Shown here piece by piece: positions 1 to 7,214 of a stretch of 64,000 nucleotides of DNA; position 1 is the first letter of the stretch, and each line of letters opens with the position of its first letter. The stretch spans positions 124,001 to 188,000 of the forward strand of contig CAZSSH010000009.1 in the NCBI GenBank assembly GCA_964609825.1, given 5' to 3'. Under the pieces are notes generated by a model that was not told the origin of the DNA, did not search any database, and was given only the letters and a program-made list of their open reading frames with translations. A program made the position numbers and the translations under genes. The stretch comes from CAZSSH01 sp964609825. GTDB taxonomy: Bacteria > Verrucomicrobiota > Lentisphaeria > Victivallales > Victivallaceae.

Positions 1-1
1 T

Positions 2-157
2 CTTTTGGATGCGGGGGCGGATTTGCGCAGCGTTCAGGAGCTCCTGGGGCATGAAAATTTGAGCACGACTCAAATCTATACCCACGTCAGCGCCGAGCGA
101 ATGAAAGCGGTTTATAAAAAAGCGCATCCGCGCTCGGGCGTCGAAAAGAAATCTTAG
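2..157 (+). CDS. Tyrosine recombinase (XerC/XerD type), C-terminal fragment
   Basis: Only the last 51 codons are inside the window; the gene begins upstream. The visible peptide carries the end of the integrase catalytic domain: LLDAGADLRSVQELLGHENL, followed by STTQIYTHVS. In Xer recombinases the His of LLGH and the Tyr of QIYTH are catalytic residues, and the Tyr attacks the DNA phosphate. The spacing fits XerC/XerD well. These enzymes resolve chromosome dimers at dif, but related phage integrases share this tail, so the exact member cannot be fixed from the fragment. It converges on the leftward gene ending at 163 with only 5 bases between. Confidence 0.85.
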   Translation, partial: LLDAGADLRSVQELLGHENLSTTQIYTHVSAERMKAVYKKAHPRSGVEKKS

Positions 158-162
158 CAGAG

Positions 163-963
163 TCAGTTTTTGTAAGGATACGGCAAACTGCCTAAAAAAT
201 CGCGGCCTTCGACGCCGCTCAAGGCTTGCCCGAGGGTATAGATGTAGCGAAAGCTGTCACTTGCCACCGCGCCGGTAAACAATGTGTTGCCGCAGTAGCG
301 CAGCAACTCGCGCTGGCTGAAATACTCCGGTTTCTCATGATTGAGGCGGAAAAGTTTCCAATTTTGGGTCGGGATGATGACCTGTCCCTTGCCGTCGGCA
401 ATGACAAATTTATTGATCACCCGCGCGACGCGAAAGCCGGAGCGCTGGCGTGCAATATTGACGCCAATGCCGCACAGCAACGCGCCCGAGCCGCTCAAAT
501 TTTCCAAAATAGGGCCGATGCAGTAGTTTTCCGGACGTAAAATGGTCTCTTTTTGGGCGCGGAAGCCAAACATGCGCATAAAGAGTGACAGCTGTTTGAG
601 CTCGGTTAAATTATTCTCTTTGGCGATTTTTTGAAAGTTCTTCCACATGTCGATGAGCATTCCCGGGGAGTCGTTGTCAAACCACTGGAGATGGATGTCG
701 ATCAAAATTTTGCCGAAATCGACCTTGGGCTTGGCCAGCTCGACGGCGAGCTCGCGCCGCCGCTGCCGCATCAGCAGCGCAACTTGCAGTTGGTGCGAGC
801 GCTTGCGCAAGAGCGGGTCGTCGCAATCCTGCAAAACCCCGAGCGCCGGGGCGAGCTCATGCTCAAACTTGAGCAGCCCGGCCATGGCGGCGACGGCAAC
901 TTTTTCGTTGCTGTCATCCAGGAGACTGATCAGATTTTTGATGTCGGATTGATGGTCGGTCAT
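163..963 (-). CDS. SirB1/transglutaminase-like protein, divergent
   Basis: This encodes a 266-aa protein starting at MTDHQSD. The start is chosen because its ATG overlaps the stop of the upstream exonuclease gene (ATGA, 961-963), so translation is probably coupled; a longer reading would run far into that gene. The N-terminal ~70 residues are helical and HEAT-like (KVAVAAMAGLL, DDPLLRKRSHQLQ). The middle, from about residue 150, has the layout of SirB1-type transglutaminase-like proteins (GSGALLCGIGVNIARQRSGF, then a VINKFVIAD strand). The RGIP(I/V)S-like motif and obvious Cys-His-Asp catalytic residues are not clear. The function is unknown. Family membership is an inference from segment order, so confidence is modest for function but high that it is a gene. 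Confidence 0.6.
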   Translation of the reverse strand: MTDHQSDIKNLISLLDDSNEKVAVAAMAGLLKFEHELAPALGVLQDCDDPLLRKRSHQLQVALLMRQRRRELAVELAKPKVDFGKILIDIHLQWFDNDSPGMLIDMWKNFQKIAKENNLTELKQLSLFMRMFGFRAQKETILRPENYCIGPILENLSGSGALLCGIGVNIARQRSGFRVARVINKFVIADGKGQVIIPTQNWKLFRLNHEKPEYFSQRELLRYCGNTLFTGAVASDSFRYIYTLGQALSGVEGRDFLGSLPYPYKN

Positions 964-1742
964 GATTCGCGGACCGGAAATTTGCCGATCAACGCATTGT
1001 TGGCGATGGTTTTGACTTCGTCGGTAAAGTCCGAACGGATGATCCACCGCAGGAAATTGGGATCCTCGGCGGCGATTTCTTTGAGGGTACGTCCGGCGTT
1101 TTTGCCGAAGTTGACGATGACTTCATCATCTTTCCACTTGAAGCGTTTGGTTTTATCAATGGTATCGGGGGTACTCATGTCGCAAAAGGCGGCAAGCTCG
1201 TGGACGCTCTTGGGAAGATCCGCATGCTTGGTCAGCTGGGCGGCCAAGACTTCCAGTGTGGCCTCAGTGTCCGTCAAGGCGCCGTGAGCACCCTCGAGAT
1301 CTTTGTCGCAAAAGAATTTATACGCCGCTGTGAGCGTGCGCGGGTAGAGTTTGCAAAAAATATTGTAGACATCGACTACTCGAACGCCGTCGGTCTTGAA
1401 CTCCAGCCCGGCGCGCTTAAACTCGGCTTGCAAAATCGGGATGTCAAAGCCGTTGATATTGTAGCCCGCCAAATCGCAGTTTTCGATAAAGCCGTAAAGT
1501 TTGTCGGCGACGATGGCAAACGGCGGGCAGTCGGCCACATCGGCGTCGGTGATGCCGTGGATGGCGCTCGCGGAGGGCGGGATCGGCATTTCAGGGTTGA
1601 TGCGGCGGCAGCGGCTGATGCGTTCGCCGTCAGGCATGATCTTGATAACGGCGATTTCGACGATGCGGTCGCGGTTGGGCATGACGCCGGTGCTCTCGAT
1701 ATCAAAAAAAACCAGCGGTTTGTCCAATTGCAAAATTTCCAT
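960..1742 (-). CDS. DnaQ-like 3'-5' exonuclease with ExoX-type C-terminal domain
   Basis: This is a 260-aa DEDDh exonuclease. Exo I is FFDIESTG (residues ~11-18), Exo II is the YNINGFDIPILQ region (~94-105), and Exo III has HGALTDTEATLEVL (~154-167), giving the D-E-D-h-D metal ligands. A C-terminal segment (FKWKDDEVIVNFGKNAGRTL ... FLRWIIRSDF) matches the small domain often found after such exonucleases in ExoX-like proteins. It is expected to remove 3' nucleotides in repair or proofreading. It is separate from a DNA polymerase III alpha gene here. The start ATG at 1742 is preceded by an AAGGA ribosome site. It is coupled to the downstream SirB1-like gene by a 4-base overlap. Confidence 0.85.
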   Translation of the reverse strand: MEILQLDKPLVFFDIESTGVMPNRDRIVEIAVIKIMPDGERISRCRRINPEMPIPPSASAIHGITDADVADCPPFAIVADKLYGFIENCDLAGYNINGFDIPILQAEFKRAGLEFKTDGVRVVDVYNIFCKLYPRTLTAAYKFFCDKDLEGAHGALTDTEATLEVLAAQLTKHADLPKSVHELAAFCDMSTPDTIDKTKRFKWKDDEVIVNFGKNAGRTLKEIAAEDPNFLRWIIRSDFTDEVKTIANNALIGKFPVRES

Positions 1743-1777
1743 GGATCCATCCTTGCTTTTATGGGTTTACGGTGCTT

Positions 1778-1806
1778 AATGTATCATTGGGAGGCTGGTT
1801 ATGCAA
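1778..1806 (-). promoter_or_regulatory. Putative sigma-70 promoter for the exonuclease gene
   Basis: On the minus strand there is TTGCAT, a 17-base spacer and TACATT, about 35 bases before the exonuclease ATG. It is a reasonable match to sigma-70 boxes, judged by eye. Confidence 0.4.
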
Positions 1807-1846
1807 ACAAAAAAGAAAAAAATATGAAAAAATTAGCACAAGCGAT

Positions 1847-1875
1847 TTGAAATTAATAAAAAGGGGATATATATT
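1847..1875 (+). promoter_or_regulatory. Putative sigma-70 promoter for tRNA-Leu/tuf cluster
   Basis: TTGAAA and TATATT are separated by 17 bases. The predicted start near 1882 lies about 50 bases before tRNA-Leu. The leader contains a perfect 9-base inverted repeat (1884-1892 with 1910-1918) just before the tRNA. Confidence 0.55.
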
Positions 1876-1931
1876 AAAAGACACAAGCACAAGAAACCTG
1901 TGTTTAAATTTGTGCTTGGCTAGGGAAAACT

Positions 1932-2016
1932 GCTCGGGTGGCGGAATTGGCAGACGCGTATGGTTGAGGTCCATATGGAGTAATCCTTAGGGGTTCAAGT
2001 CCCCTCTCGAGTACCA
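1932..2016 (+). tRNA. tRNA-Leu (anticodon GAG)
   Basis: This is an 85-base tRNA with encoded CCA. The acceptor stem is GCTCGGG with CTCGAGT. The anticodon stem TATGG/CCATA encloses loop TTGAGGT, giving anticodon GAG (reads CTC/CTT). A long variable arm, as in class II tRNAs, precedes the T arm GGGG-TTCAAGT-CCCC. It is the first gene of the tRNA-tuf cluster. Confidence 0.95.
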
Positions 2017-2107
2017 TTTTTGTTGTTTTGCAGGAGATAAAACCGCGCAAATCGGACGTGAGATGGTTTGTTACGGTTTTGGGGCGCTTTTGTGCCTTTG
2101 TTCTGAA

Positions 2108-2183
2108 GCCCACATAGCTCAGTTGGTAGAGCACATCCTTGGTAAGGATGAGGTCACCGGTTCAAGTCCGGTTGCGGGCTCCA
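2108..2183 (+). tRNA. tRNA-Thr (anticodon GGT)
   Basis: This is a 76-base tRNA with encoded CCA. Anticodon stem CATCC/GGATG encloses loop TTGGTAA, giving GGT (Thr, ACC/ACT). The T arm is ACCGG-TTCAAGT-CCGGT. The acceptor stem GCCCACA/TGCGGGC contains one A-C mismatch at the fifth pair. Location just before tuf is the usual place for tRNA-Thr. Confidence 0.95.
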
Positions 2184-2193
2184 TATTTTTGTT

Positions 2194-2223
2194 TTGATTC
2201 TGAAAAACGAATATATATATAAA
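2194..2223 (+). promoter_or_regulatory. Promoter-like element before tuf
   Basis: TTGATT, an 18-base spacer and TATAAA lie in the gap between tRNA-Thr and tuf (TATATA at 16 bases is an alternative -10). It could give tuf a promoter of its own in addition to read-through from the tRNA promoter. It is an AT-rich stretch, so a chance match is possible. Confidence 0.4.
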
Positions 2224-2267
2224 GAAGTAAAAAGAAGTCAACTAAACCTTTTAGGAGGAAAAGAAAA

Positions 2268-3464
2268 ATGGCTAAGGAAAAATTTGAAAGAACGAAGCCG
2301 CACGTTAACGTAGGTACTATCGGTCACGTCGACCACGGCAAGACCACCCTTACCGCTGCCATTACCATGGTGTTGAACAAAAAATTCGGCGGTGAAATCC
2401 GTAAATATGACGAAATTGACAACGCTCCCGAAGAAAAAGAACGCGGGATCACCATCAATACCGCCCACGTCGAATATCAGACCGAAAAGCGTCACTATGC
2501 CCACGTCGACTGCCCCGGCCACGCTGACTATGTGAAAAACATGATCACCGGCGCCGCTCAGATGGACGGTGCGATCCTCGTGATCGCCGCGACCGACGGC
2601 CCGATGGCCCAGACCCGCGAACACGTGCTCTTGGCCCGTCAGGTCGGTGTGCCCGCCCTCGTCGTGTTCCTCAACAAAGTCGACCAGCTCGATGACCCGG
2701 AATTGCTCGAGCTCGTCGAAATGGAAGTTCGCGAACTTCTTAATCAGTATGAATTCCCCGGCGACGATACTCCGATCGTCCGCGGTTCCGCACTCTTGGC
2801 TGCCGAATGCGAAGGCGACATTAACAACCCCGCCACCAAGTGCATTCTCGACCTGATGGACGCTGTTGACAGCTTCATTCCCGAGCCCAAGCGTGATGTT
2901 GATATGCCCTTCCTGATGCCGATCGAAGACGTGTTCTCCATCGAAGGTCGCGGCACCGTGGTTACCGGTCGTGTTGAGCGCGGTATCGTCAAGGTCAACG
3001 AAGAAATCGAAATCGTCGGGATCCGTCCGACTGTCAAAACCACGGTTACCGGGATTGAAATGTTCCGCAAGCTGTTGGACGAAGGCCGTGCTGGCGACAA
3101 CGTTGGTTGCCTGCTCCGCGGTACCAAAAAAGCTGATGTCGAGCGCGGTCAAGTGTTGGCCAAGCCGGGCACCATCACCCCGCACACCCAGTTCAAAGCT
3201 GAAATCTATGTATTGAGCAAAGAAGAAGGCGGCCGTCATACTCCGTTCTTCAACAACTACCGTCCCCAGTTCTACTTCCGTACGACTGACGTGACCGGTA
3301 TCATCACCCTCAACGCCGGCGTCGAAATGGTTATGCCCGGGGACAACGTCTCCATCAACGTCGAGCTGATCGCTCCGATCGCTATGGAAAAAGGTCTCCG
3401 TTTCGCGATTCGCGAAGGTGGCCGCACTGTGGCCTCCGGTCGTGTGTCCGAAATCGTCAAGTAA
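2268..3464 (+). CDS. tuf: Elongation factor Tu
   Basis: This is a full-length 398-aa EF-Tu, the GTPase that carries aminoacyl-tRNA to the ribosomal A site. GTP-binding motifs are intact: GHVDHGKTTL (residues ~19-28), DCPGHADYVKNM (~81-92), NKVD (~136) and GSALLAAE (~174). Switch I reads ERGITINTAHVEY. Domains 2 and 3 follow and end in GRTVASGRVSEIVK, close to the usual C-terminus. A strong TAGGAGGAA ribosome site sits 8-9 bases before the ATG. It is in the conserved order tRNA-Thr, tuf, rpmG, tRNA-Trp, secE, nusG. Codon use is strongly biased, as expected for a highly expressed gene. Confidence 0.99.
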   Translation: MAKEKFERTKPHVNVGTIGHVDHGKTTLTAAITMVLNKKFGGEIRKYDEIDNAPEEKERGITINTAHVEYQTEKRHYAHVDCPGHADYVKNMITGAAQMDGAILVIAATDGPMAQTREHVLLARQVGVPALVVFLNKVDQLDDPELLELVEMEVRELLNQYEFPGDDTPIVRGSALLAAECEGDINNPATKCILDLMDAVDSFIPEPKRDVDMPFLMPIEDVFSIEGRGTVVTGRVERGIVKVNEEIEIVGIRPTVKTTVTGIEMFRKLLDEGRAGDNVGCLLRGTKKADVERGQVLAKPGTITPHTQFKAEIYVLSKEEGGRHTPFFNNYRPQFYFRTTDVTGIITLNAGVEMVMPGDNVSINVELIAPIAMEKGLRFAIREGGRTVASGRVSEIVK

Positions 3465-3546
3465 TCATATTTGATTCACAAATTTAGAGGCGTCCCGGGC
3501 TGTCGCAGGATGGTCCGGGATACTCTATGTATGAAGGTATAACAAA

Positions 3547-3699
3547 ATGGCACGTGAAATTATTATTCTCGAATGCACCGAGTGCAAGAGAAGAAATTAC
3601 ACCTCGATGAAGGAAAAGCGCAATACGCCCGACCGCATCGAAAAGAAAAAGTACTGTAAGTTTGAGCGCAAGCATACCGTACACAAAGAAACTCGCTAA
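3547..3699 (+). CDS. rpmG: Ribosomal protein L33
   Basis: This is a 50-aa protein, MAREIIILECTECKRRNYTS to HTVHKETR, matching bL33 in length and sequence. It is a small large-subunit protein near the E site. The first zinc pair is present (CTEC), but the second half reads YCKFERKHT, with Glu where C+ forms have the fourth Cys, so only three of four zinc ligands remain. The ribosome site is a modest AAGG before the ATG. The position between tuf and tRNA-Trp/secE is conserved. A 10-base perfect hairpin begins at its stop codon (3698-3720). Confidence 0.97.
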   Translation: MAREIIILECTECKRRNYTSMKEKRNTPDRIEKKKYCKFERKHTVHKETR

Positions 3700-3720
3700 T
3701 TGAAGATTTGATCTTCAATT
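3698..3720 (+). promoter_or_regulatory. Hairpin overlapping the rpmG stop codon
   Basis: There is a perfect 10-base inverted repeat (AATTGAAGAT / ATCTTCAATT) with a 3-base loop, followed by only two further T. It is AT-rich, so a weak terminator or an RNA-processing stem between rpmG and tRNA-Trp is possible. Confidence 0.5.
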
Positions 3721-3732
3721 TTCGATGTTGCC

Positions 3733-3809
3733 AGGAGAGTAGCTCAGTTGGCTAGAGCGGCAGTCTCCAAAACTGCAGGTCGTGAGTTCGAGACTCACCT
3801 CTCCTGCCA
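3733..3809 (+). tRNA. tRNA-Trp (anticodon CCA)
   Basis: This is a 77-base tRNA with encoded CCA. The acceptor stem AGGAGAG/CTCTCCT is perfect, with discriminator G73 as expected for Trp. Anticodon loop CTCCAAA gives CCA. It sits directly before secE, the conserved position. Confidence 0.97.
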
Positions 3810-3847
3810 ATTTTTGATTTAAATATACAGTCAGGCAGGTTTTGTTT

Positions 3848-4096
3848 ATGGAAAATAGTGATAACCAAAAGAAGAGCGGCGGAATTTCCGGCGTCTTTGA
3901 CAAAACAATGGGTGGTGCGAGACGATTTTTTGCCGGCGTGGTCGCCGAGCTGGGCCGTTGCAGCTGGCCCAACCGTCAGCAGCTTTTTGAGTCCACCATA
4001 CTGGTCGTGGTTGCCATCACTATTTTAGCATTTTTCGTTGCCGGCGTGGATGAAGTGGCCAGAATTTTGATCAAATTGGTAACTGTGGGTAAATAA
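3848..4096 (+). CDS. secE: Preprotein translocase subunit SecE
   Basis: This is an 82-aa single-span SecE. The amphipathic stretch FFAGVVAELGRCSWPNRQQL holds the conserved W-P motif, and one membrane helix follows (ILVVVAITILAFFVAGV, residues ~52-68). SecE clamps the SecY channel of the inner-membrane Sec translocon. The ATG at 3848 is preferred over an in-frame TTG at 3842, because AGG at 3837-3839 is then 8 bases away. The nusG ATG follows immediately after the stop codon. Confidence 0.97.
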   Translation: MENSDNQKKSGGISGVFDKTMGGARRFFAGVVAELGRCSWPNRQQLFESTILVVVAITILAFFVAGVDEVARILIKLVTVGK

Positions 4097-4687
4097 ATGA
4101 GTGATAGTGCAGAGTCAGTGATGCAGCCCGACAAACGCGGGCAATGGTTTATCGTCCACGCTCTCTCCGGACATGAAAACAAGGTGCGTGACACCATTTT
4201 GCGTCAGTTGCAGATCAGCGACAGCATCCCGGTCTACGAAGCGGTTATCCCGACCAAAAAAGTGCCGGATGTGCGTCAGGGCAAAAAGACCATCAAAACC
4301 ACCAAAATTTTCCCGGGTTATGTGCTCGTGCGCATGGATCTTTACGGCGAAGACGGGGTGATTGACGAAAAGGCGTGGTATTTTATCCGCAACGTTCAGG
4401 GTGTCCTGGGCTTTTTGGGCGCGGCCAACCGGCCGAGTCCGCTGTCGGATGTTGAAGTGGATAATATCATCGGCAAGAGCGAGGAAGAAGTCGCGCCGGT
4501 GTTTACTTCGCCGGTTGTCATCGGCGATGTTGTGCGTATTAAAGAAGGCCCCTTTGAGAATTTCGAAGGGGTTGTACAGGAAATCGATACCGAGCGTGGC
4601 AAGTTAAAGGTCATGGTCTCGATTTTCGGTCGATCCACTCCGGTAGAGTTGGAGTTTTGGCAGGTTGAGCGCGCCGACGAAAAGTAA
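4097..4687 (+). CDS. nusG: Transcription termination/antitermination factor NusG
   Basis: This is a 196-aa NusG. The NGN domain starts at WFIVHALSGHENKVRDTI (residues ~15-32) and includes FPGYVLVRM. The C-terminal KOW domain has VRIKEGPFENFEGVVQEID, followed by KLKVMVSIFGRSTPVELEF. NusG binds the RNA polymerase clamp and links it to Rho or ribosomal protein S10. Length and motifs are normal apart from a short acidic N-terminal extension. The gene abuts secE with no spacer. A promoter-like element follows at 4697. Confidence 0.98.
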   Translation: MSDSAESVMQPDKRGQWFIVHALSGHENKVRDTILRQLQISDSIPVYEAVIPTKKVPDVRQGKKTIKTTKIFPGYVLVRMDLYGEDGVIDEKAWYFIRNVQGVLGFLGAANRPSPLSDVEVDNIIGKSEEEVAPVFTSPVVIGDVVRIKEGPFENFEGVVQEIDTERGKLKVMVSIFGRSTPVELEFWQVERADEK

Positions 4688-4696
4688 TCTTACTTT

Positions 4697-4724
4697 TTGA
4701 CGGGGCGGTCAATACTTTTATAGT
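4697..4724 (+). promoter_or_regulatory. Putative promoter for the rplKAJL operon
   Basis: TTGACG, a 16-base spacer and TATAGT form a strong match. The start would be near 4731, leaving a ~68-base leader with a GGCAG-AACAC-CTGCC hairpin before rplK. In other bacteria L1 binds the rplK-rplA leader to repress translation; whether this leader does so is inference. Confidence 0.6.
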
Positions 4725-4798
4725 GAAAATGATTTTTCGGCGGCAGAACACCTGCCAGTTTGGACCACCGGGAAGTCGATTTAAAGGAAAGAGTAATC

Positions 4799-5227
4799 AT
4801 GGCAAAAAAGATTACAGGTTTAATCCGGTTACAGATCCCGGCGGGTGCGGCCAATCCGGCTCCCCCGATCGGTCCTGCTCTCGGGCAGGCCGGCTGTAAC
4901 ATCATGGAGTTCTGTAAGCAGTTCAATGCCGCTACTCAAAGCCAGAGCGGGACAGTCATCCCGGTAGTAATCACGGTCTATCAGGATCGTTCGTTTACTT
5001 TTATCTGCAAATCTCCGCCGGCCTCCATCCTCGTCAAGAAGATGGCCGGTCTTGCTTCCGGCTCCAAAAAGCCGGGCGCCGAAAAGGCGGGCAAGATCAC
5101 CCGGGCTCAGATCCGTGAGATCGTGCAGATCAAAAAAGATGACATCAACGCTCGCAGCGAGGAAGCAGCAATGCGCATCATCGAGGGTACCGCTCGCAGC
5201 ATGGGAATTGAGGTGGTCGATGCGTAG
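4799..5227 (+). CDS. rplK: Ribosomal protein L11
   Basis: This is a 142-aa uL11. N-terminal domain: KITGLIRLQIPAGAANPAPP and IGPALGQAGCNIMEFCKQFN. C-terminal rRNA-binding domain: SGSKKPGAEKAGKITRAQ, then GTARSMGIEVVDA. L11 forms the GTPase-associated centre with 23S rRNA. The ATG at 4799 is chosen because the AAAGGAAAGAG ribosome site precedes it; upstream in-frame codons would add non-conserved residues. Its last codons overlap the rplA start by 8 bases. Confidence 0.98.
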   Translation: MAKKITGLIRLQIPAGAANPAPPIGPALGQAGCNIMEFCKQFNAATQSQSGTVIPVVITVYQDRSFTFICKSPPASILVKKMAGLASGSKKPGAEKAGKITRAQIREIVQIKKDDINARSEEAAMRIIEGTARSMGIEVVDA

Positions 5228-5927
5228 AAGTAAACTTTACAACAAACAGATCCAAACTCCGGGTTACGACTCGCTCAAGCGTTATACCATCGCGGAAGCG
5301 TTGGAGCTCTTGAAGGCGATGCCGACCGTCAAGTTTGATCAAACCGTCGAATTGGCGTTTAAGCTCGGGATCGACCCGCGCAAGTCCGACCAGTCCGTCC
5401 GCGGTGCGGTTTCGTTGCCGCGCGGTACCGGCAAAACCGTCCGTGTGGCGGTGGTGGCCGATGGTCAGCAGGCGATTGATGCCAAAGACGCCGGTGCCGA
5501 TGTGGTCGGTTACGAAGATATTGTTGACAACATCAAAAACGGTTGGCAGGAATTTGACGTCCTGATTGCAACCCCGGATGCGATGAAACTGGTGCGCCCG
5601 TTGGGCCGTCAGCTCGGTCCGCGCGGTTTGATGCCCAATCCCAAAACCGGTACGGTCACCGAACAGGTTGGCAACGCGGTTCGCGAAGCCAAAGCCGGTC
5701 GTGCGGAGTTCCGCGCCGACCGCGGCGCCTGCGTCCACGTTCCGATTGGCAAGTTGTCATTTTCGGCCGAAGCGTTGAAGGAAAACCTTGACGTTGTCGC
5801 CGATGCGATCAACAAGGCCAAGCCGACGACCGCCAAAGGCACTTATATTATCGCGTGTACCATCACCGCGACCATGACGCCGGGTATTAAGATTAATACC
5901 AAAGAACTTGTGAGGACCAAAGAATGA
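5220..5927 (+). CDS. rplA: Ribosomal protein L1
   Basis: This is a 235-aa uL1, beginning MRRSKLYNKQ. Conserved segments include VELAFKLGIDPRKSDQSVRG, LPRGTGKTVRVAV, LGRQLGPRGLMPNPKTGTV (~122-140) and FRADRGACVHVPIGK. L1 forms the mobile stalk at the E site and is often the autoregulator of its own operon. The ATG lies inside rplK (8-base overlap), so translation is coupled. Its stop overlaps the rplJ ATG (ATGA). Confidence 0.97.
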   Translation: MRRSKLYNKQIQTPGYDSLKRYTIAEALELLKAMPTVKFDQTVELAFKLGIDPRKSDQSVRGAVSLPRGTGKTVRVAVVADGQQAIDAKDAGADVVGYEDIVDNIKNGWQEFDVLIATPDAMKLVRPLGRQLGPRGLMPNPKTGTVTEQVGNAVREAKAGRAEFRADRGACVHVPIGKLSFSAEALKENLDVVADAINKAKPTTAKGTYIIACTITATMTPGIKINTKELVRTKE

Positions 5928-6448
5928 GAACCGAAAAAAACCATTTGGTAAAACAGATCAGCAGTATGATCAGTAGTTCCGATTATGTTTATTTCGTTTC
6001 TTACTCGGGACTCAAAGTGGCGGACATGAACGGTCTGCGCCGTCAGCTCAATGCTCAATCCGCCGAATTGCACGTGCTCAAAAACACGCTCATTCGCAAA
6101 GCGGGTGCCGAGCTTGGCATCGACGCTCTGGCCAATGCCGATCTTACGCTCGGCACGGCTATGGTTTATGGCAGTGGCGATGCTTCGGCGGTTGCCAAGA
6201 CCATTCAGGAGTTCAACAAAAAGAACGAAAAAGTGGCTGCCAAGGGCGGTTTTGTCGAAGGCAGCGTCCTGTCGGTTTCCGATGTCGACGCGATTGCCTC
6301 GCTCCCGTCCAAACAAGTTCTCCAGGCAATGTTGCTTGGTGTATTGCAGGCTCCGTCCCGCAACTTGGTCACTGTGCTTAACGCCAAGGCTGCGAGCATC
6401 CTGAATGTGCTCAACGCGTATAAAGATAAAAAAGAAAACAATAACTAA
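5924..6448 (+). CDS. rplJ: Ribosomal protein L10
   Basis: This is a 174-aa uL10, MRTEKNHLVKQISSM onward. It contains YVYFVSYSGLKVADMNGLRR, then LKNTLIRKAGAELGI, a typical L10 N-terminal rRNA-binding domain. The C-terminal helix (SRNLVTVLNAKAASILNVL) binds L7/L12 dimers. It is the base of the ribosomal stalk. It starts within the rplA stop (4-base overlap), so there is no separate L10 leader here; control may act from the rplK leader instead. Length is normal. Confidence 0.97.
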   Translation: MRTEKNHLVKQISSMISSSDYVYFVSYSGLKVADMNGLRRQLNAQSAELHVLKNTLIRKAGAELGIDALANADLTLGTAMVYGSGDASAVAKTIQEFNKKNEKVAAKGGFVEGSVLSVSDVDAIASLPSKQVLQAMLLGVLQAPSRNLVTVLNAKAASILNVLNAYKDKKENNN

Positions 6449-6471
6449 CATAACTTATGGAGGCATTTAAG

Positions 6472-6858
6472 ATGTCACAAGAAGCTAAAATGGAAGAGTT
6501 CATTTCCTACGTCGAAAATATGACCGTGCTTGAACTTTCGAAACTCGTCAAAGCTCTCGAAGAGCGTTTGGGCGTCAGCGCTGCTGCTCCGGTTGCGGTT
6601 GCCGCCGCTCCGGCCGCTGCCGCTGCTGCTCCGGTTGCCGAAGAAAAGACTGAGTTCGACGTGATTCTCGCTGCTTTCGGCGAAAACAAAGTCGGCGTTA
6701 TTAAAGAAATCCGCGCCATCACCGGTCTCGGCCTCAAAGAAGCCAAAGACTTGGTTGAAGCCGCTCCGAAATCGGTCAAGGAAGGCGTTTCCAAAGATGA
6801 TGCCGCCAAGATCAAGGCCCAGCTCGAAGCAGCCGGTGCCAAGGTCGAAGTCAAGTAA
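6472..6858 (+). CDS. rplL: Ribosomal protein L7/L12
   Basis: This is a 128-aa bL12: an N-terminal dimer domain (EFISYVENMTVLELSKLVKA), an Ala/Pro-rich hinge (residues ~40-62) and a C-terminal factor-binding domain (FDVILAAFGENKVGVIKEIR, GLGLKEAKDLVEAAPKSVKE). The start at 6472 is preferred over an in-frame ATG at 6457 because GGAGG at 6459-6463 is then correctly placed. It recruits translation GTPases. A perfect hairpin follows 19 bases after the stop. Confidence 0.98.
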   Translation: MSQEAKMEEFISYVENMTVLELSKLVKALEERLGVSAAAPVAVAAAPAAAAAAPVAEEKTEFDVILAAFGENKVGVIKEIRAITGLGLKEAKDLVEAAPKSVKEGVSKDDAAKIKAQLEAAGAKVEVK

Positions 6859-6877
6859 TCTTGCTTTGATTGATTGC

Positions 6878-6913
6878 AAAAGTGGGGTATGTAATGATAC
6901 CCCACTTTTGTTC
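6878..6913 (+). terminator. Hairpin/attenuator between rplL and rpoB
   Basis: A perfect 13-base stem (AAAAGTGGGGTAT / ATACCCCACTTTT) has a 6-base loop; the right arm supplies a short T run. It probably acts as a partial terminator, lowering rpoBC relative to rplJL, as the rplL-rpoB attenuator does in E. coli. Confidence 0.7.
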
Positions 6914-7214
6914 GTTTAAATCTCGGGTGCGTTAAATGTGGTTTTTTGTTTGCCGCGCCTCAGTCGTTGCCGATGTGGTTTTTTATCGGCAACGTTAAAA
7001 TTTTTCCAAAAAAAATATTTTCCGGGCTGTTCAAAGAGCTTTCTCTTCAACAGTTCGGTTGTTTTGTGTTTACGCAACTGTTTCAGGACTATTTTGCGGG
7101 AATATTTTAATATTCCAAATTTGGATGAGCCGGAGTTGCCGGCGGTGCGCTCCCCGAAGGGGCGGTATGAATTTGAATATTTGAGACAATTTTAACATAA
7201 CAGCAGGAAGAAAA
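6914..7214 (+). promoter_or_regulatory. rpoB leader region with several perfect inverted repeats
   Basis: No gene is seen in this ~300-base stretch. It contains three further inverted repeats: CGTTGCCGAT/ATCGGCAACG (6965-6974 with 6985-6994), GGAATATT-TT-AATATTCC (7099-7116) and CCCC-GAA-GGGG (7152-7162). A looser pair, AACAGTT/AACTGTT, lies at 7049-7055 and 7076-7082. This suggests a structured leader controlling rpoBC expression, but no known family is recognised. The rpoB ribosome site (AGCAGGAAG) is at its end. Confidence 0.55.

Noticed and set aside
2238..3239. Long 333-codon open frame on the minus strand opposite tuf
   Set aside because: It mirrors the biased codon use of tuf; no ribosome site and no recognisable protein.
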